64,000 bases of DNA from Roseateles amylovorans (GCF_025398155.2 NZ_CP104562.2:5642001-5706000); one strand, 5' to 3'. Numbered from the stretch's first letter, positions 53,377 to 61,789 are shown. The notes: a model not told the origin generated them from the letters alone. A program made the numbers and translations.

Positions 53377-53952
53377 ATGAGTGACTGGGATTTTCTGCAT
53401 GAGATGCGCGACAAGGGCTACAGCGCCGAGGATATCGCCGACGCGGCCGCCGTCGGGTATGCACCTTGGGATGAGGCTTACCTGAGCAAGGAGTGGATCG
53501 ACTCAGAACTCGAAGACCAGTTGCCGGACGACGCCAACTCAGTAGAGCCGCGAGAACAGTTTCGAAGCAGGGATGGATTCCCGTACTCGGTGCTGAAGCA
53601 GGCCGAAATCTTCGAAGACCTGGTGGATTGCGCTGCGCGCCACTTCAGCAATACTGGCAGATACCTTCAGGTGTGGGGCGAGCTCGGAGAGATCTACGCG
53701 GAGCTCAAGTTCGGGCTTCGCCGCCACGGAACCCATCAGGCCGGGTCTGATGGCACCATCGCCGGCAAGCGCGTCGAGGTCAAAACCATCTCGCCCGAGA
53801 AGGGCAACGACCACGTGCTCGTCAAGCGTCAAGGCGATTTCGAGCAGTTGCTGATCGTCCGTATCAACGAAGACTTCCAGTTCACGGGCAAGCTGATTGA
53901 GCGAAGCAGGCTCGCTGACGGCGGGGGAAAGTTTCTCAGAGCACGGATGTAG
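53377..53952 (+). CDS. PD-(D/E)XK nuclease-like protein
   Basis: 191 residues; ATG 53377 with AGGAGG upstream. An N-terminal acidic part (~1-60) precedes a restriction-type core: GELGEIYAELKFGLRR (Glu102/105), AGSDGTIAG (Asp125) and KRVEVKTISP (Glu134, Lys136), then DFEQLLIVRINEDF. The active-site spacing fits nuclease folds that cut DNA. The short acidic N-terminus could be a regulatory tail for the upstream CHAT protease (inference). It is probably the second gene of a two-gene operon, and the last gene of the transposon. Confidence 0.75.
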   Translation: MSDWDFLHEMRDKGYSAEDIADAAAVGYAPWDEAYLSKEWIDSELEDQLPDDANSVEPREQFRSRDGFPYSVLKQAEIFEDLVDCAARHFSNTGRYLQVWGELGEIYAELKFGLRRHGTHQAGSDGTIAGKRVEVKTISPEKGNDHVLVKRQGDFEQLLIVRINEDFQFTGKLIERSRLADGGGKFLRARM

Positions 53953-54064
53953 GAGCCTGACGATCATCCGGCCACGAAATGCGCACTGACCGGTTTCGGC
54001 CACAGCCGTCGTAGGCCTGACAAAACTGACCGGCAGCAATCAGCCTAAACCGGCCAGCCCTGAC

Positions 54065-54104
54065 CCGGTCAACTTGAACCGGCACAGGTGGTCAAGTCGA
54101 CCGG
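54065..54104. repeat. Inverted repeat in the gene-free right part of the transposon
   Basis: CCGGTCAACTTGAACC (54065-54080) and GGTCAAGTCGACCGG (54090-54104) are imperfect inverted copies. ACTGACCGG occurs twice before them (53985, 54025). The 527-base stretch 53953-54479 carries no gene I can support; these motifs may be the relic of another mobile element end. Confidence 0.55.
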
Positions 54105-54479
54105 AATCCGCACCATGGCCCCGCGCTCCTTTTTTGCGCCCCGAGCTCCGGCCGGGCATAGGCGAGGCTGCTCACACAGAATGGGAAAACACTGCGGCGA
54201 TGCTCACCTAACAAGTGCCACTGGCCAAGCCTCGTGATCCGCTTAGCATCCGTCGAAAAGGGCAAGACAGGTCGCCCAAGCCGCAATCGCCCTTATTGAG
54301 CAAGAACTCTTGCCCAGCTTCACAGGCTTGTGCTTGATGCACTGATCCAAGTCACTCGTGTGTCGGCGCACTTCTAACGGCGGCCCTGTCCGCCGAGTCC
54401 CCTTCGCACATCGGCGCACCCTTCACCCCAGAGATGCCTAAGCCAGTGGCGATGGCGTCCGCCACGGCGTGGCGTGCGA

Positions 54480-54526
54480 GTTCTGAGTTGAGCGAACCAA
54501 AGTTCTGAGTTGAATGAACTTCGACA
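54480..54526. repeat. Right end of the transposon: two abutting TnsB-type sites
   Basis: Two direct copies of GTTCTGAGTTGA(G/A)(C/T)GAAC start at 54480 and 54502, exactly 22 bases apart, and the second ends in TTCGACA. Read inwards on the minus strand the end begins TGTCGAAG and ends CTCAGAAC, matching the left terminal site. They are in inverted orientation relative to the left end, as required. AGTGG (54527-54531) follows as the target duplication. Confidence 0.85.
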
Positions 54527-54596
54527 AGTGGCCTGCCAGCAGCGGCTTCATCGTCCCGTCGGCACGGGACAACGTCAGATAAAAAGCACTTGCGCT

Positions 54597-54616
54597 TGAT
54601 AATCGAATGTTTATCA
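54597..54616. promoter_or_regulatory. AT-rich inverted repeat upstream of the 54723 gene
   Basis: TGATAA-TCGAATGT-TTATCA lies 107 bases before the small gene at 54723, just outside the transposon. It vaguely resembles a Fur box or another dyad operator, but the match is not good enough to name. Confidence 0.35.
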
Positions 54617-54722
54617 TCTGCGCAATTCCAAACGCATCGCCCTAATGGATCGCCTGGCAAAGGCCTTCGCTGAATCGGTGCGCGCTTGACTCTCGACGCT
54701 GTCATCACCTCAGGAGGCTGCC

Positions 54723-54911
54723 ATGGCCCAGTTCACTTCACCCCGTCCAAGCCCAGCGAAGCCGGCCCTACGAAAGCCGCGCAATCCGCATGTGGCGCCC
54801 AGCCTGCAACGTGCAGCCGGCCGCCACGGCCCCACGAACGGCGCCCGCCGTCAGCAGGCGCAACAGTCGCTGAAGCGCGCGCTTCAGAGGTGGGATGAAC
54901 TGAGTCCGTGA
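54723..54911 (+). CDS. Small basic hypothetical protein
   Basis: 62 residues; ATG 54723 preceded by AGGAGGCTGCC. It is rich in Pro, Arg, Ala and Gln (PRPSPAKPALRKPRNPH, ARRQQAQQSLKRALQRWDEL), so basic and probably nucleic-acid binding or unstructured. Not recognised. It lies 191 bases outside the transposon right end, so the insertion may have separated it from upstream control. Confidence 0.55.
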   Translation: MAQFTSPRPSPAKPALRKPRNPHVAPSLQRAAGRHGPTNGARRQQAQQSLKRALQRWDELSP

Positions 54912-54977
54912 CCGGCGCGCCCGCGGCGCCTCAGGGTCGGCCCTGAGCGCGCGCGAGGCCGCCCAGGGAGAGAAGAA

Positions 54978-55238
54978 ATGCAAGGAATCACTTGGATGCC
55001 GGACCGCAGCGGCGGTTCGGTGAGCGCGAGCAGTTGGCGGCACTGGCTGTCACGCCACATGCTGGCCTGGGGAGGTCAGTGGATCCGCTGGGCCTGGCAA
55101 TTGGCGCCCGCACCGGCGGCGGACAAGGCGCCTGCGGCGATCGAGCTGGAGTTCTGCTGCGAGGCCGGTCGGCCCGACGGCGCGCTCTATCTGAACGGAC
55201 AGCTGCTGGGCACCCTCGCGGGTGTGCAACGGCTGTGA
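54978..55238 (+). CDS. Hypothetical protein
   Basis: 86 residues; ATG 54978 with GAGAGAAGAA upstream. Tryptophan-rich first half (WMPDRS, SWRHWLSRHMLAWGGQWIRWAW) and a second half with IELEFCCEAGRPDGALYLNGQLLG. A single amphipathic helix is possible at residues ~18-42. Not recognised; conserved only by appearance of good codon use. Confidence 0.5.
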   Translation: MQGITWMPDRSGGSVSASSWRHWLSRHMLAWGGQWIRWAWQLAPAPAADKAPAAIELEFCCEAGRPDGALYLNGQLLGTLAGVQRL

Positions 55239-55358
55239 TGCCGATCTGGATGGCGCTGGTCATGGTCATCGCGGGCATCAAGCTTGCCGACGCGGAGCCG
55301 ATATACGATGAACGACACCCACCTCCGGGCAGCCGTTCCTTGATCGTCTGCGACACCC

Positions 55359-56234
55359 ATGAGCGACCAGCCCACTGCCCCTGCATCTGTGCCCCGTCCG
55401 CATCAGGCGTTGACCCGGCCACTGCCCGATCTGGCGGCCTGGACCTCGCATCTCCGCGGCATGGAGATCCCGGTGCTGGCGAGCACCGCCGAGCAGCTGG
55501 AAATCTGGCGCGCGAATGAGGACGCCGCCGATGCCCATCTGCTCGGAGAGATCCTCAACAAGGATCCACTGATGACCCTGAAGCTGCTGGCGCATGCGGC
55601 GTCGCAGCGCTCCAGCCGGCTGCTGACCGACGCCGAGACGGTCACCGCCGCGCTGGTGCTGCTGGGCATCACCCCCTTCTTCAAAGCGTTCGGGCCGCAA
55701 CCGACGGTCGAGGACCGACTGGCCGATCGCCCCGATGCGATGGCCGGTCTGCAACGTGTTCTGCACCGTGCCGAGCGCGCGGCCCGATTCGCGCTGGGTT
55801 TCGCGGCGCATCGCGCCGATCCCGATGCGGAGGTGATCCACAGCGCCGCGCTGCTGCATGACTTCTCCGAGATGCTGATGTGGTGCGAAGCGCCGGACCT
55901 GGCGCTGGAAGTGCTGCATCGCCAGCAGGCGGATTCGACCCTGCGCAGCGTGGCGGTGCAGCGGGAGGTGCTGCATGTGGAGCTGGGCGATCTGGAACAG
56001 ACGCTGATGAAGGCCTGGCGCCTGCCCGAACTGCTGACCCACATTACCGACGACAAGAAGGGCAATGACCCGCAGGTCCGCTGCGTGACGTTGGCCGTCC
56101 GGCTGGCTCGGCACACGTCGGAGCGTTGGGAGAATCCCGCCGTCCCGGATGATCTGGTCGAGATCGGGTCGCTGTTGAATCTCTCGCCCGCGCACACCTT
56201 GAAGCTGGTCCACGAGTTGGACGGCGTGATCTGA
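55359..56234 (+). CDS. HDOD domain signalling protein
   Basis: 291 residues. The HDOD domain covers ~30-235: LRGMEIPVLASTAEQL, AHLLGEILNKDPLMTLKLLAHAA (the family helix with KDPxLxxxLL), TVTAALVLLGITPFFK, and IHSAALLHDFSEMLMWC. HDOD proteins are non-catalytic relatives of HD phosphohydrolases that act in signalling; the ligand is unknown. No second domain is present. Its TGA overlaps the ATG of the methyltransferase gene (TGATG). Confidence 0.88.
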   Translation: MSDQPTAPASVPRPHQALTRPLPDLAAWTSHLRGMEIPVLASTAEQLEIWRANEDAADAHLLGEILNKDPLMTLKLLAHAASQRSSRLLTDAETVTAALVLLGITPFFKAFGPQPTVEDRLADRPDAMAGLQRVLHRAERAARFALGFAAHRADPDAEVIHSAALLHDFSEMLMWCEAPDLALEVLHRQQADSTLRSVAVQREVLHVELGDLEQTLMKAWRLPELLTHITDDKKGNDPQVRCVTLAVRLARHTSERWENPAVPDDLVEIGSLLNLSPAHTLKLVHELDGVI

Positions 56235-56845
56235 TGGCGGGCCCCGATTCGGCGTTCTGGCAGCAACGCTTCGAGACTGGCCAGACCGGCTGGGATCGTG
56301 GCGGCCCTCATCCGCAGTTGACGGCCTGGCTGGAGGCCGGGCTGCTTCGGACCGGTGATCGCATCGCGGTGCCGGGTTGTGGCCGCGGCCATGAGCTCGT
56401 GGTGCTGGCCGGCGCAGGGCTTGAGGTCACCGGACTGGACTACACCCCCGCCGCGGTGGAGATTGCCCGCGCGACGCTGGCCGAGGCTCATCTTGCCGGC
56501 CGCGTGGAGCAGGTCGACGTGCTGGCTTGGCGGCCGGATCATGCGCTCGACCTGGTCTATGAGCAGACCTGCCTGTGTGCGCTGCATCCCGATCATTGGA
56601 CGGCCTATGCCGAACAGTTGCAGCGCTGGCTCAAGCCGGGCGGTCGGCTGTTGGCCCTGTTCATGCAGGCTCGGCACGACGCGTCAGAGCAGGGCGAGAT
56701 CATCGGCCCGCCCTACCATTGCGACATTCACGCCATGCGGGCGCTGTTTCCGCTGGCGCTTTGGAAATGGCCTGCGCCGCCGTATGTGCAGCGGCGACAC
56801 GACCGCGGATGGTTCGAGCTGGCGGTGGTGCTCGAGCGCCGCTGA
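56234..56845 (+). CDS. TPMT-like SAM-dependent methyltransferase
   Basis: 203 residues. WQQRFETGQTGWDRGGPHPQL at the start and AVPGCGRGHELVVLA as the SAM-binding loop (~45-59), then GLDYTPAAVEIAR and YEQTCLCALHP, are typical of thiopurine S-methyltransferase-like proteins (TPMT/PF05724). Substrate may be thiols, selenium or tellurium compounds in bacteria; not known here. It overlaps the HDOD gene by one base, so the two are co-translated. Confidence 0.88.
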   Translation: MAGPDSAFWQQRFETGQTGWDRGGPHPQLTAWLEAGLLRTGDRIAVPGCGRGHELVVLAGAGLEVTGLDYTPAAVEIARATLAEAHLAGRVEQVDVLAWRPDHALDLVYEQTCLCALHPDHWTAYAEQLQRWLKPGGRLLALFMQARHDASEQGEIIGPPYHCDIHAMRALFPLALWKWPAPPYVQRRHDRGWFELAVVLERR

Positions 56846-56924
56846 GTGAAAGGCCACGCGGGGTCAGGTCTTGCGAGACTCCACACTGGCTTGCGTGACC
56901 ACGGCGCGGGAGGCGAAAGGCGTG

Positions 56925-57407
56925 TCAGACCGGCAAGGCCGTGGTGTTCTTCAATCGATCGAGGACAAAGCTGGTCTTGCAATCCTGGACGCTGGGATGC
57001 TTGAGCAGGGTTTCGGTGATGAATCGCGCGTAATGTCCCATGTCCTCGACCAGAACGCGCAGCAGGTAATCCATCTCGCCGGTCAGGGCCGAGCATTCGA
57101 CGACCTCCGGCCAGGTCTGCACCGCCGCGCGGAAGAGATCCATCGGATTGCGCTTGTGGCTTTCGGTGTGCTTTTCGAGCCGTACGTTGATGTAGGCGGT
57201 GAGGCCCAAGCCGACGCGCTCCGGGTTCAGCAGCGCCACGTACGCGGCGATGACACCCGATTCCTCCAGTCGGCGCACGCGTCGCAAGACGGCAGATGAG
57301 GAGAGATTCACCTGCGCCGCGATCGCGTCGTAGGTCATCCGGCCGTCGGCCTGCAGGGCGTGGAGGATGCGCCGGTCGATGGCATCGAGCTCGATCTTCT
57401 TGTCCAT
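56925..57407 (-). CDS. Lrp/AsnC family regulator, likely controls hppD
   Basis: 160 residues: helix-turn-helix (LDAIDRRILHALQADGRMTYDAIAAQVNLSSSAVLRRVRRLE) at ~8-52 and a RAM ligand-binding domain (~75-150, YLLRVLVEDMGHYARFITE). It is divergent from hppD with three palindromes in the gap, so it most likely regulates tyrosine catabolism in response to an aromatic amino acid. The gene and arrangement are common next to hppD in Burkholderiales. Confidence 0.9.
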   Translation of the reverse strand: MDKKIELDAIDRRILHALQADGRMTYDAIAAQVNLSSSAVLRRVRRLEESGVIAAYVALLNPERVGLGLTAYINVRLEKHTESHKRNPMDLFRAAVQTWPEVVECSALTGEMDYLLRVLVEDMGHYARFITETLLKHPSVQDCKTSFVLDRLKNTTALPV

Positions 57408-57418
57408 GCCGGAATTGT

Positions 57419-57474
57419 CGCAAGAATCCTGCGCGAGGATCCGTCCTCGCGCCTGCCATCGCAGGAATCCTGCG
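57419..57474. promoter_or_regulatory. Operator region with three palindromes between the lrp-like gene and hppD
   Basis: CGCAAGAATCCTGCG (57419-57433) and CGCAGGAATCCTGCG (57460-57474, perfect) are 41 bases apart, about four helical turns. Between them GCGCGAGGA-TCCG-TCCTCGCGC (57431-57452) is a further perfect inverted repeat. The spacing suits a multimeric Lrp-type protein bound on one face of DNA. Confidence 0.7.
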
Positions 57475-57537
57475 GGGTGGCGCCTCTACAGTGGCGGCAT
57501 CGATAGCTGCCTCGACACAGAGGCTTCGGAGACAGAC

Positions 57538-58662
57538 ATGGCTTTCATTCCCTGGGACAACCCCATGGGGACCGACGGGTTCGAGTTCATCGAATTCGCC
57601 GCTCCCGACCCCGCGGCGCTGGGCGCGCTGTTTTCCTCGATGGGCTTCGTGGCCGTTGCAAGGCATCGCCACAAGAACGTGACGCTGTATCGACAGGGCG
57701 AGGTCAACTTCATCATCAACGCGGAGCAGGATGCGTTTGCACAGCGATTCGCTCGGCTGCATGGGCCGTCGATCTGCGCCATCGCCTTCCGCGTGAAGGA
57801 TGCGGCCTTCGCCTATCGTCGCGCACTGGAACTCGGGGCCTGGGGCTTCGACAACAAGGCCGGTCCGATGGAATTGAACATCCCGGCCATCAAGGGCATC
57901 GGCGACTCGCTGATCTACTTCGTCGATCGCTGGCAGGGCAAGAACGGCGCGGCACCCGGCGAGATCGGCAACATCAGCATCTACGACGTCGACTTCGTGC
58001 CGCTGATGGATGCACAAGGAAAGCCCGTCGAGTCGAGCCCGAGCGGCCATGGCCTGACCTACATCGACCATCTGACCCACAACGTGTTCCGCGGTCGCAT
58101 GAAGGAATGGGCGGAGTTCTATGAGCGGCTGTTCAACTTCCGCGAGGTCCGCTACTTTGACATCGAAGGCAAGCTGACCGGCCTGAAGTCCAAGGCGATG
58201 ACCAGCCCCTGCGGCAAGATCCGCATCCCCATCAACGAGAGCAGCGACGACAAGAGCCAGATCGCGGAGTACTTGGACCTCTATCACGGCGAGGGGATCC
58301 AGCACGTGGCGCTGGGCACCGACAACATCTACAAGACGGTCGAAGGCATGAAGGCGACCGGCGTGGTGTTCCAGGACACCATCGACACATACTTTGACCT
58401 CGTCAGCAAGCGCCTGCCCGAGCACAACGAACCTCTGGATGAACTGCGCCGGCTGCGCATCCTGATCGACGGCGCGGCGCACCAGGGCGCGCCGCATGAG
58501 CTGCTGCTGCAGATCTTCACCAAGGAAGTGATCGGTCCGATCTTCTTCGAGATCATCCAGCGCAAAGGCAATGAAGGCTTCGGAGAAGGCAACTTCAAGG
58601 CGCTGTTCGAGAGCATCGAGCTCGACCAGATTCGCCGCGGCGTGCTGAAGGCAGAGGCCTGA
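57538..58662 (+). CDS. hppD: 4-hydroxyphenylpyruvate dioxygenase
   Basis: 374 residues from ATG 57538. It converts 4-hydroxyphenylpyruvate to homogentisate using a non-heme iron, in tyrosine breakdown. The two-domain (VOC) fold shows the iron ligands: His in LTYIDHLTHNVF, His in GEGIQHVALGTDN, and Glu in IFFEIIQRKGN. Length fits bacterial HPPD. It is followed by a strong terminator, so probably a single-gene unit; hmgA and fahA are not nearby. Confidence 0.96.
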   Translation: MAFIPWDNPMGTDGFEFIEFAAPDPAALGALFSSMGFVAVARHRHKNVTLYRQGEVNFIINAEQDAFAQRFARLHGPSICAIAFRVKDAAFAYRRALELGAWGFDNKAGPMELNIPAIKGIGDSLIYFVDRWQGKNGAAPGEIGNISIYDVDFVPLMDAQGKPVESSPSGHGLTYIDHLTHNVFRGRMKEWAEFYERLFNFREVRYFDIEGKLTGLKSKAMTSPCGKIRIPINESSDDKSQIAEYLDLYHGEGIQHVALGTDNIYKTVEGMKATGVVFQDTIDTYFDLVSKRLPEHNEPLDELRRLRILIDGAAHQGAPHELLLQIFTKEVIGPIFFEIIQRKGNEGFGEGNFKALFESIELDQIRRGVLKAEA

Positions 58663-58700
58663 TCGACGCGGCGGTCGCGCCGCACGTTTCGCAAAAGGAA

Positions 58701-58735
58701 ATGGCCCTGAGGCGTATGCCCAGGGCCATTTTTTT
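58701..58735 (+). terminator. Intrinsic terminator after hppD
   Basis: ATGGCCCTG-loop-CAGGGCCAT followed by seven T, 38 bases after the hppD stop codon. Confidence 0.9.
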
Positions 58736-58812
58736 GGTTCATCTGAATCCTCGCGCGGCTTTCGTGGGCGTGTGCTTTCGGGATGACCGTCGATGGACGC
58801 CAGGCTGAATGC

Positions 58813-59715
58813 TCAATCCGCGTTCAGAAGCGAAATTGCTCGATCAAAAGCCTGTGGCTCGAACATCAGTTGCAGATGGCCACGTGCCGGCAGGTGCAGA
58901 ACCCGCGAGCCAGGCAGAACGGCCGTCTCGGCCGGGAACACGACCTGATCGCAGTGCCCGTAGAGGCAGTCGAAGTGCTGGCCCAGGACGGGTGGTTCCT
59001 CGCGTGCCAACTGGTTCAGCCATTCGGAGTCGCCGCGCATCTGTCGCGCGTTCATCGTGGTTCCCAGTCGCGCCAGCAATGTGCCGTGGTGGGGCGTTCC
59101 CAAACTGAGGATGTGATGGATCCGGTCCTGTGGATGTCCCTGGCTTCGCCACCAGGCACGTGCGCTGAGGCCGCCCATGCTGTGCGCCACGATCAACGGC
59201 GGTACGCCGGTGAGTTGCTGAAGGGTTCGCATGGCGCGGTCGATGTCGGCGGCGTAGGCATCGATGGAGCCGAATGCGGGCTCGAGCGTGAGCGCCATGT
59301 GCGGGACATTCAAGCGCCGCAGTCTCGGCATCCAGCTGTTCCACAACCCGCGATTGCAGTTATATCCGTGCAGCAGCAGCATTCCACGGCGGCCGTGCGC
59401 ATCGGCCGGCAGATGGTCGGGTTGATGGTGCTCGGCCCAAGGCTGCTCCCAATTGAACACCTTCGTCACCGCGACCACCTCGCGCCACCAGGCCTGCAGC
59501 AGGTCGCCCAACGGCGCCACCGGCAGACCCGGCGCGGGAGGCACAAAGCGCAGGACCAGGAAGCTTGGGAGCATCACCAAAGCCGGGCCGGCGACAAAGA
59601 GCACCACCACGGCCAGCGCGGCCCAAGGGCCCCAGGTCCATCCCGCCCAAACGGCCAAAGCGATACCGCCGAACACCCGTAGCAAGGTCGTGATCCGTTG
59701 GATACGGCCATTCAT
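58813..59715 (-). CDS. Membrane-anchored alpha/beta hydrolase (lipase-like)
   Basis: 300 residues. Two N-terminal hydrophobic segments (LLRVFGGIALAVWAGWTWG, ALAVVVLFVAGPALVMLPSFL) anchor it in the membrane. A hydrolase domain (~110-300) has the oxyanion region LLLHGYNCNRG, nucleophile elbow IVAHSMGG with Ser near 187, an acid in the loop around CDQVVFP, and His in LPARGHLQ. HY-like lipases or esterases share this pattern. Substrate unknown. It is convergent with hppD across the terminator. Confidence 0.88.
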   Translation of the reverse strand: MNGRIQRITTLLRVFGGIALAVWAGWTWGPWAALAVVVLFVAGPALVMLPSFLVLRFVPPAPGLPVAPLGDLLQAWWREVVAVTKVFNWEQPWAEHHQPDHLPADAHGRRGMLLLHGYNCNRGLWNSWMPRLRRLNVPHMALTLEPAFGSIDAYAADIDRAMRTLQQLTGVPPLIVAHSMGGLSARAWWRSQGHPQDRIHHILSLGTPHHGTLLARLGTTMNARQMRGDSEWLNQLAREEPPVLGQHFDCLYGHCDQVVFPAETAVLPGSRVLHLPARGHLQLMFEPQAFDRAISLLNAD

Positions 59716-59941
59716 TCATCAATCTCCATCGTGGACGCCCGCGGCAGTTTAGGTGCTCGGCAAAACCATCGGTGCAATCACGATGCGCTGCAGCAAAGAC
59801 CGCGTGTCGACCTGCACGTTGTCTCCCAAGTGACGAGGTCCTAGGGCAACCCCCCTACGTCGTCTCAGCGCCTACGGCCAGCATGAGTGACCGATGGATC
59901 GCGGCGCCTTCAAGGCCCATCACTCAAAGCGACGAGGAGAC

Positions 59942-61636
59942 ATGAACGTGACCTATGCAGACAAGCCTTGGCTGGCCAGCTATCCCCCTGGCGTGGCCGC
60001 TGACCTTCCCACCGACGTGTATCCGTCGTTGGTGGCCCTGCTGGAGGAGGCTTTCCACAAGTACGCTGCGAGGGATGCAGCGGTCTGCATGGACCGCCGG
60101 ATCACATTTGGTGAAGTGGACGCGCTCTCCAAATCCCTCGCCGCATGGCTTCAGCATCGCGGGCTGGCACCGGGGTCTCGGGTGGCGATCATGATGCCGA
60201 ATGTGCTGCAGTACATGGTCGCCATCGCGGCGGTGCTTCGCGCGGGCTATGTGGTCGTGAATGTGAATCCCCTGTACACGCCCCGAGAGCTTGAACATCA
60301 GTTGAAGGATTCGGGAGCGGAAGCCATCATCGTTCTGGAGAACTTCGCGAAAACCTTGTCGGAGGTGATCGACCGAACGCAGGTGCAGCACGTCGTGCTG
60401 ACGTCACTGGGCGACCTGCTGGGCTGGTGGCGGGGACCGGTGATCAACTTCGCGGTGCGCCATCTCAAGAAGATGGTTCCGGAGTTTCGTCTGCCACTCA
60501 ACGACGGGCGTAGCGTCACGCGGTTCAATGTCGCTCTGCGCGAAGGCGCGGTCCTGGCATTGCGGCCCGTCAAACCTCATCCAGACGACCCGGCATTTCT
60601 TCAATACACCGGCGGCACGACCGGACTCTCTAAGGGTGCCACCCTGCTCCATCGCAATGTGGTCGCCAACATCTTGCAGAGTGAAGCGTGGTTCAAGCCC
60701 ATGCTCTCCAAGGTGGGAGACAAGCCGCTGACCATCGTCTGCGCGCTGCCGCTGTATCACATCTTCGCGCTGACGGCCTGCTACATGCTGGGCGCTCGAT
60801 TAGGCATGATGAATCTACTCATCCCTAACCCGAGAGATATTCCTGGATTCATCTCGACGCTCAAAAGCTACCGAGTGAATATGTTTCCCGCCGTGAACAC
60901 CTTATTCAATGCCTTGGCAAATGATCCAAGCTTCGCTGGCGTTGATTTCAGCGAGTTGGTGATCTCCAATGGTGGGGGGATGGCCGTTCAACAAGCGACT
61001 GCTGAGAAGTGGCAAAAGATTACCGGCTGCGCCATCGTCGAGGGCTATGGCCTTTCCGAGACCGCTCCCGTCGCGACCATCAATCGGTTGGACCTCCCGG
61101 AGTTCAACGGATCTATTGGATTGCCGGTGCCGGGAACTGAAATCTCCATCCGGAACGACGAGGGGTTGGAAGTGCCCTTAGGTGATCGCGGGGAGATCTG
61201 CATCCGTGGACCGCAGGTCATGGCTGGCTACTGGAACCGGCCGGAGGAGACGGCCCAAGCGATCGGGGCGGATGGGTTCTTCAAGACCGGGGATATTGGC
61301 GTGATGGACACGAAAGGCTTCACAAGAATCGTAGACCGAAAGAAGGACATGATTCTCGTGAGCGGATTCAACGTGTACCCGACCGAGATTGAGCAGGTCG
61401 TTAACCTGCATCCAGGAGTTCTTGAGTGTGCCGCCGTCGGGGTGCCTGATCCTTACTCCGGTGAGGCTGTGAAGCTCTACGTGATCAAGAAGGACCCCAC
61501 ACTTGCTGAAGAAGATCTGAGCAACTTCTGCCACGCCCAGTTCACCGGCTATAAGCGGCCGAAATACATCGAGTTCAGGGATGACCTGCCGAAGACCAAT
61601 GTGGGCAAAATTTTGAGGCGAGAGCTACGCCATTGA
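59942..61636 (+). CDS. fadD: Long-chain fatty-acid-CoA ligase
   Basis: 564 residues; ATG 59942 with GAGGAG upstream. It activates fatty acids to acyl-CoA with ATP at the inner membrane. The ANL-superfamily motifs are present: YTGGTTGLSKGA (~220, P-loop), EGYGLSETAP (~370), GEICIRGPQVMAGYW, FKTGDIG, DRKKDMILVSGFNVYPTEIE, and the catalytic Lys region DDLPKTNVGKILRRELR at the end. The ending is complete. No regulator or beta-oxidation gene lies next to it in the window. Confidence 0.93.
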   Translation: MNVTYADKPWLASYPPGVAADLPTDVYPSLVALLEEAFHKYAARDAAVCMDRRITFGEVDALSKSLAAWLQHRGLAPGSRVAIMMPNVLQYMVAIAAVLRAGYVVVNVNPLYTPRELEHQLKDSGAEAIIVLENFAKTLSEVIDRTQVQHVVLTSLGDLLGWWRGPVINFAVRHLKKMVPEFRLPLNDGRSVTRFNVALREGAVLALRPVKPHPDDPAFLQYTGGTTGLSKGATLLHRNVVANILQSEAWFKPMLSKVGDKPLTIVCALPLYHIFALTACYMLGARLGMMNLLIPNPRDIPGFISTLKSYRVNMFPAVNTLFNALANDPSFAGVDFSELVISNGGGMAVQQATAEKWQKITGCAIVEGYGLSETAPVATINRLDLPEFNGSIGLPVPGTEISIRNDEGLEVPLGDRGEICIRGPQVMAGYWNRPEETAQAIGADGFFKTGDIGVMDTKGFTRIVDRKKDMILVSGFNVYPTEIEQVVNLHPGVLECAAVGVPDPYSGEAVKLYVIKKDPTLAEEDLSNFCHAQFTGYKRPKYIEFRDDLPKTNVGKILRRELRH

Positions 61637-61652
61637 GATGGTGACCACCCCG

Positions 61653-61789
61653 TGAACCGCCCTGGATTTTCAGGAGACTCAACACTCTAAGAGGATTGAG
61701 CCATGAGCAAGTCGAACATGTTTTCGCCCGAGGTGCGTGAGCGCGCGATGAGGATGGTGACACAGGCGTCCCAATCCTGCGCCATATAG
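61653..61789 (+). pseudogene. IS3-family remnant: inverted repeat and orfA start
   Basis: TGAACCGCCCTGGATTTTCA at 61653 looks like an IS3-type terminal repeat. An ATG at 61703 opens MSKSNMFSPEVRERAMRMV, the start of an IS3 OrfA, and stops at TAG (61787-61789) after 28 codons. The remainder of the IS is missing. The following stretch 61790-61995 contains nothing I recognise. Confidence 0.75.

Larger units (their letters stand above)
36849..54526. mobile_element. Complete Tn7-like transposon with defence cargo
   Basis: 17,678 bp, bounded by TGT and ACA, with a perfect 5-bp duplication (AGTGG) outside. The terminal 25 bases of the two ends match at 17 positions when both are read inwards; further ~22-bp relatives follow inside each end. 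It encodes TnsA, TnsB, TnsC and two TniQ proteins in one operon. No tnsE and no cas genes are present. The operon sits in the interior, 7.2 kb from the left and 5.1 kb from the right end, with cargo on both sides; in Tn7 itself tnsA sits close to one end. Cargo: HEPN, Tse2/Tsi2-like pair, PD-(D/E)XK and HNH nucleases, Ymh-type HEPN, CHAT protease plus nuclease. The intact duplication shows that the ends have not been rearranged since insertion. Confidence 0.93.

Noticed and set aside
54352..54708. 118-codon minus-strand frame crossing the transposon right end
   Set aside because: It spans the insertion boundary at 54526, so it can only exist since insertion; the translation has no features.
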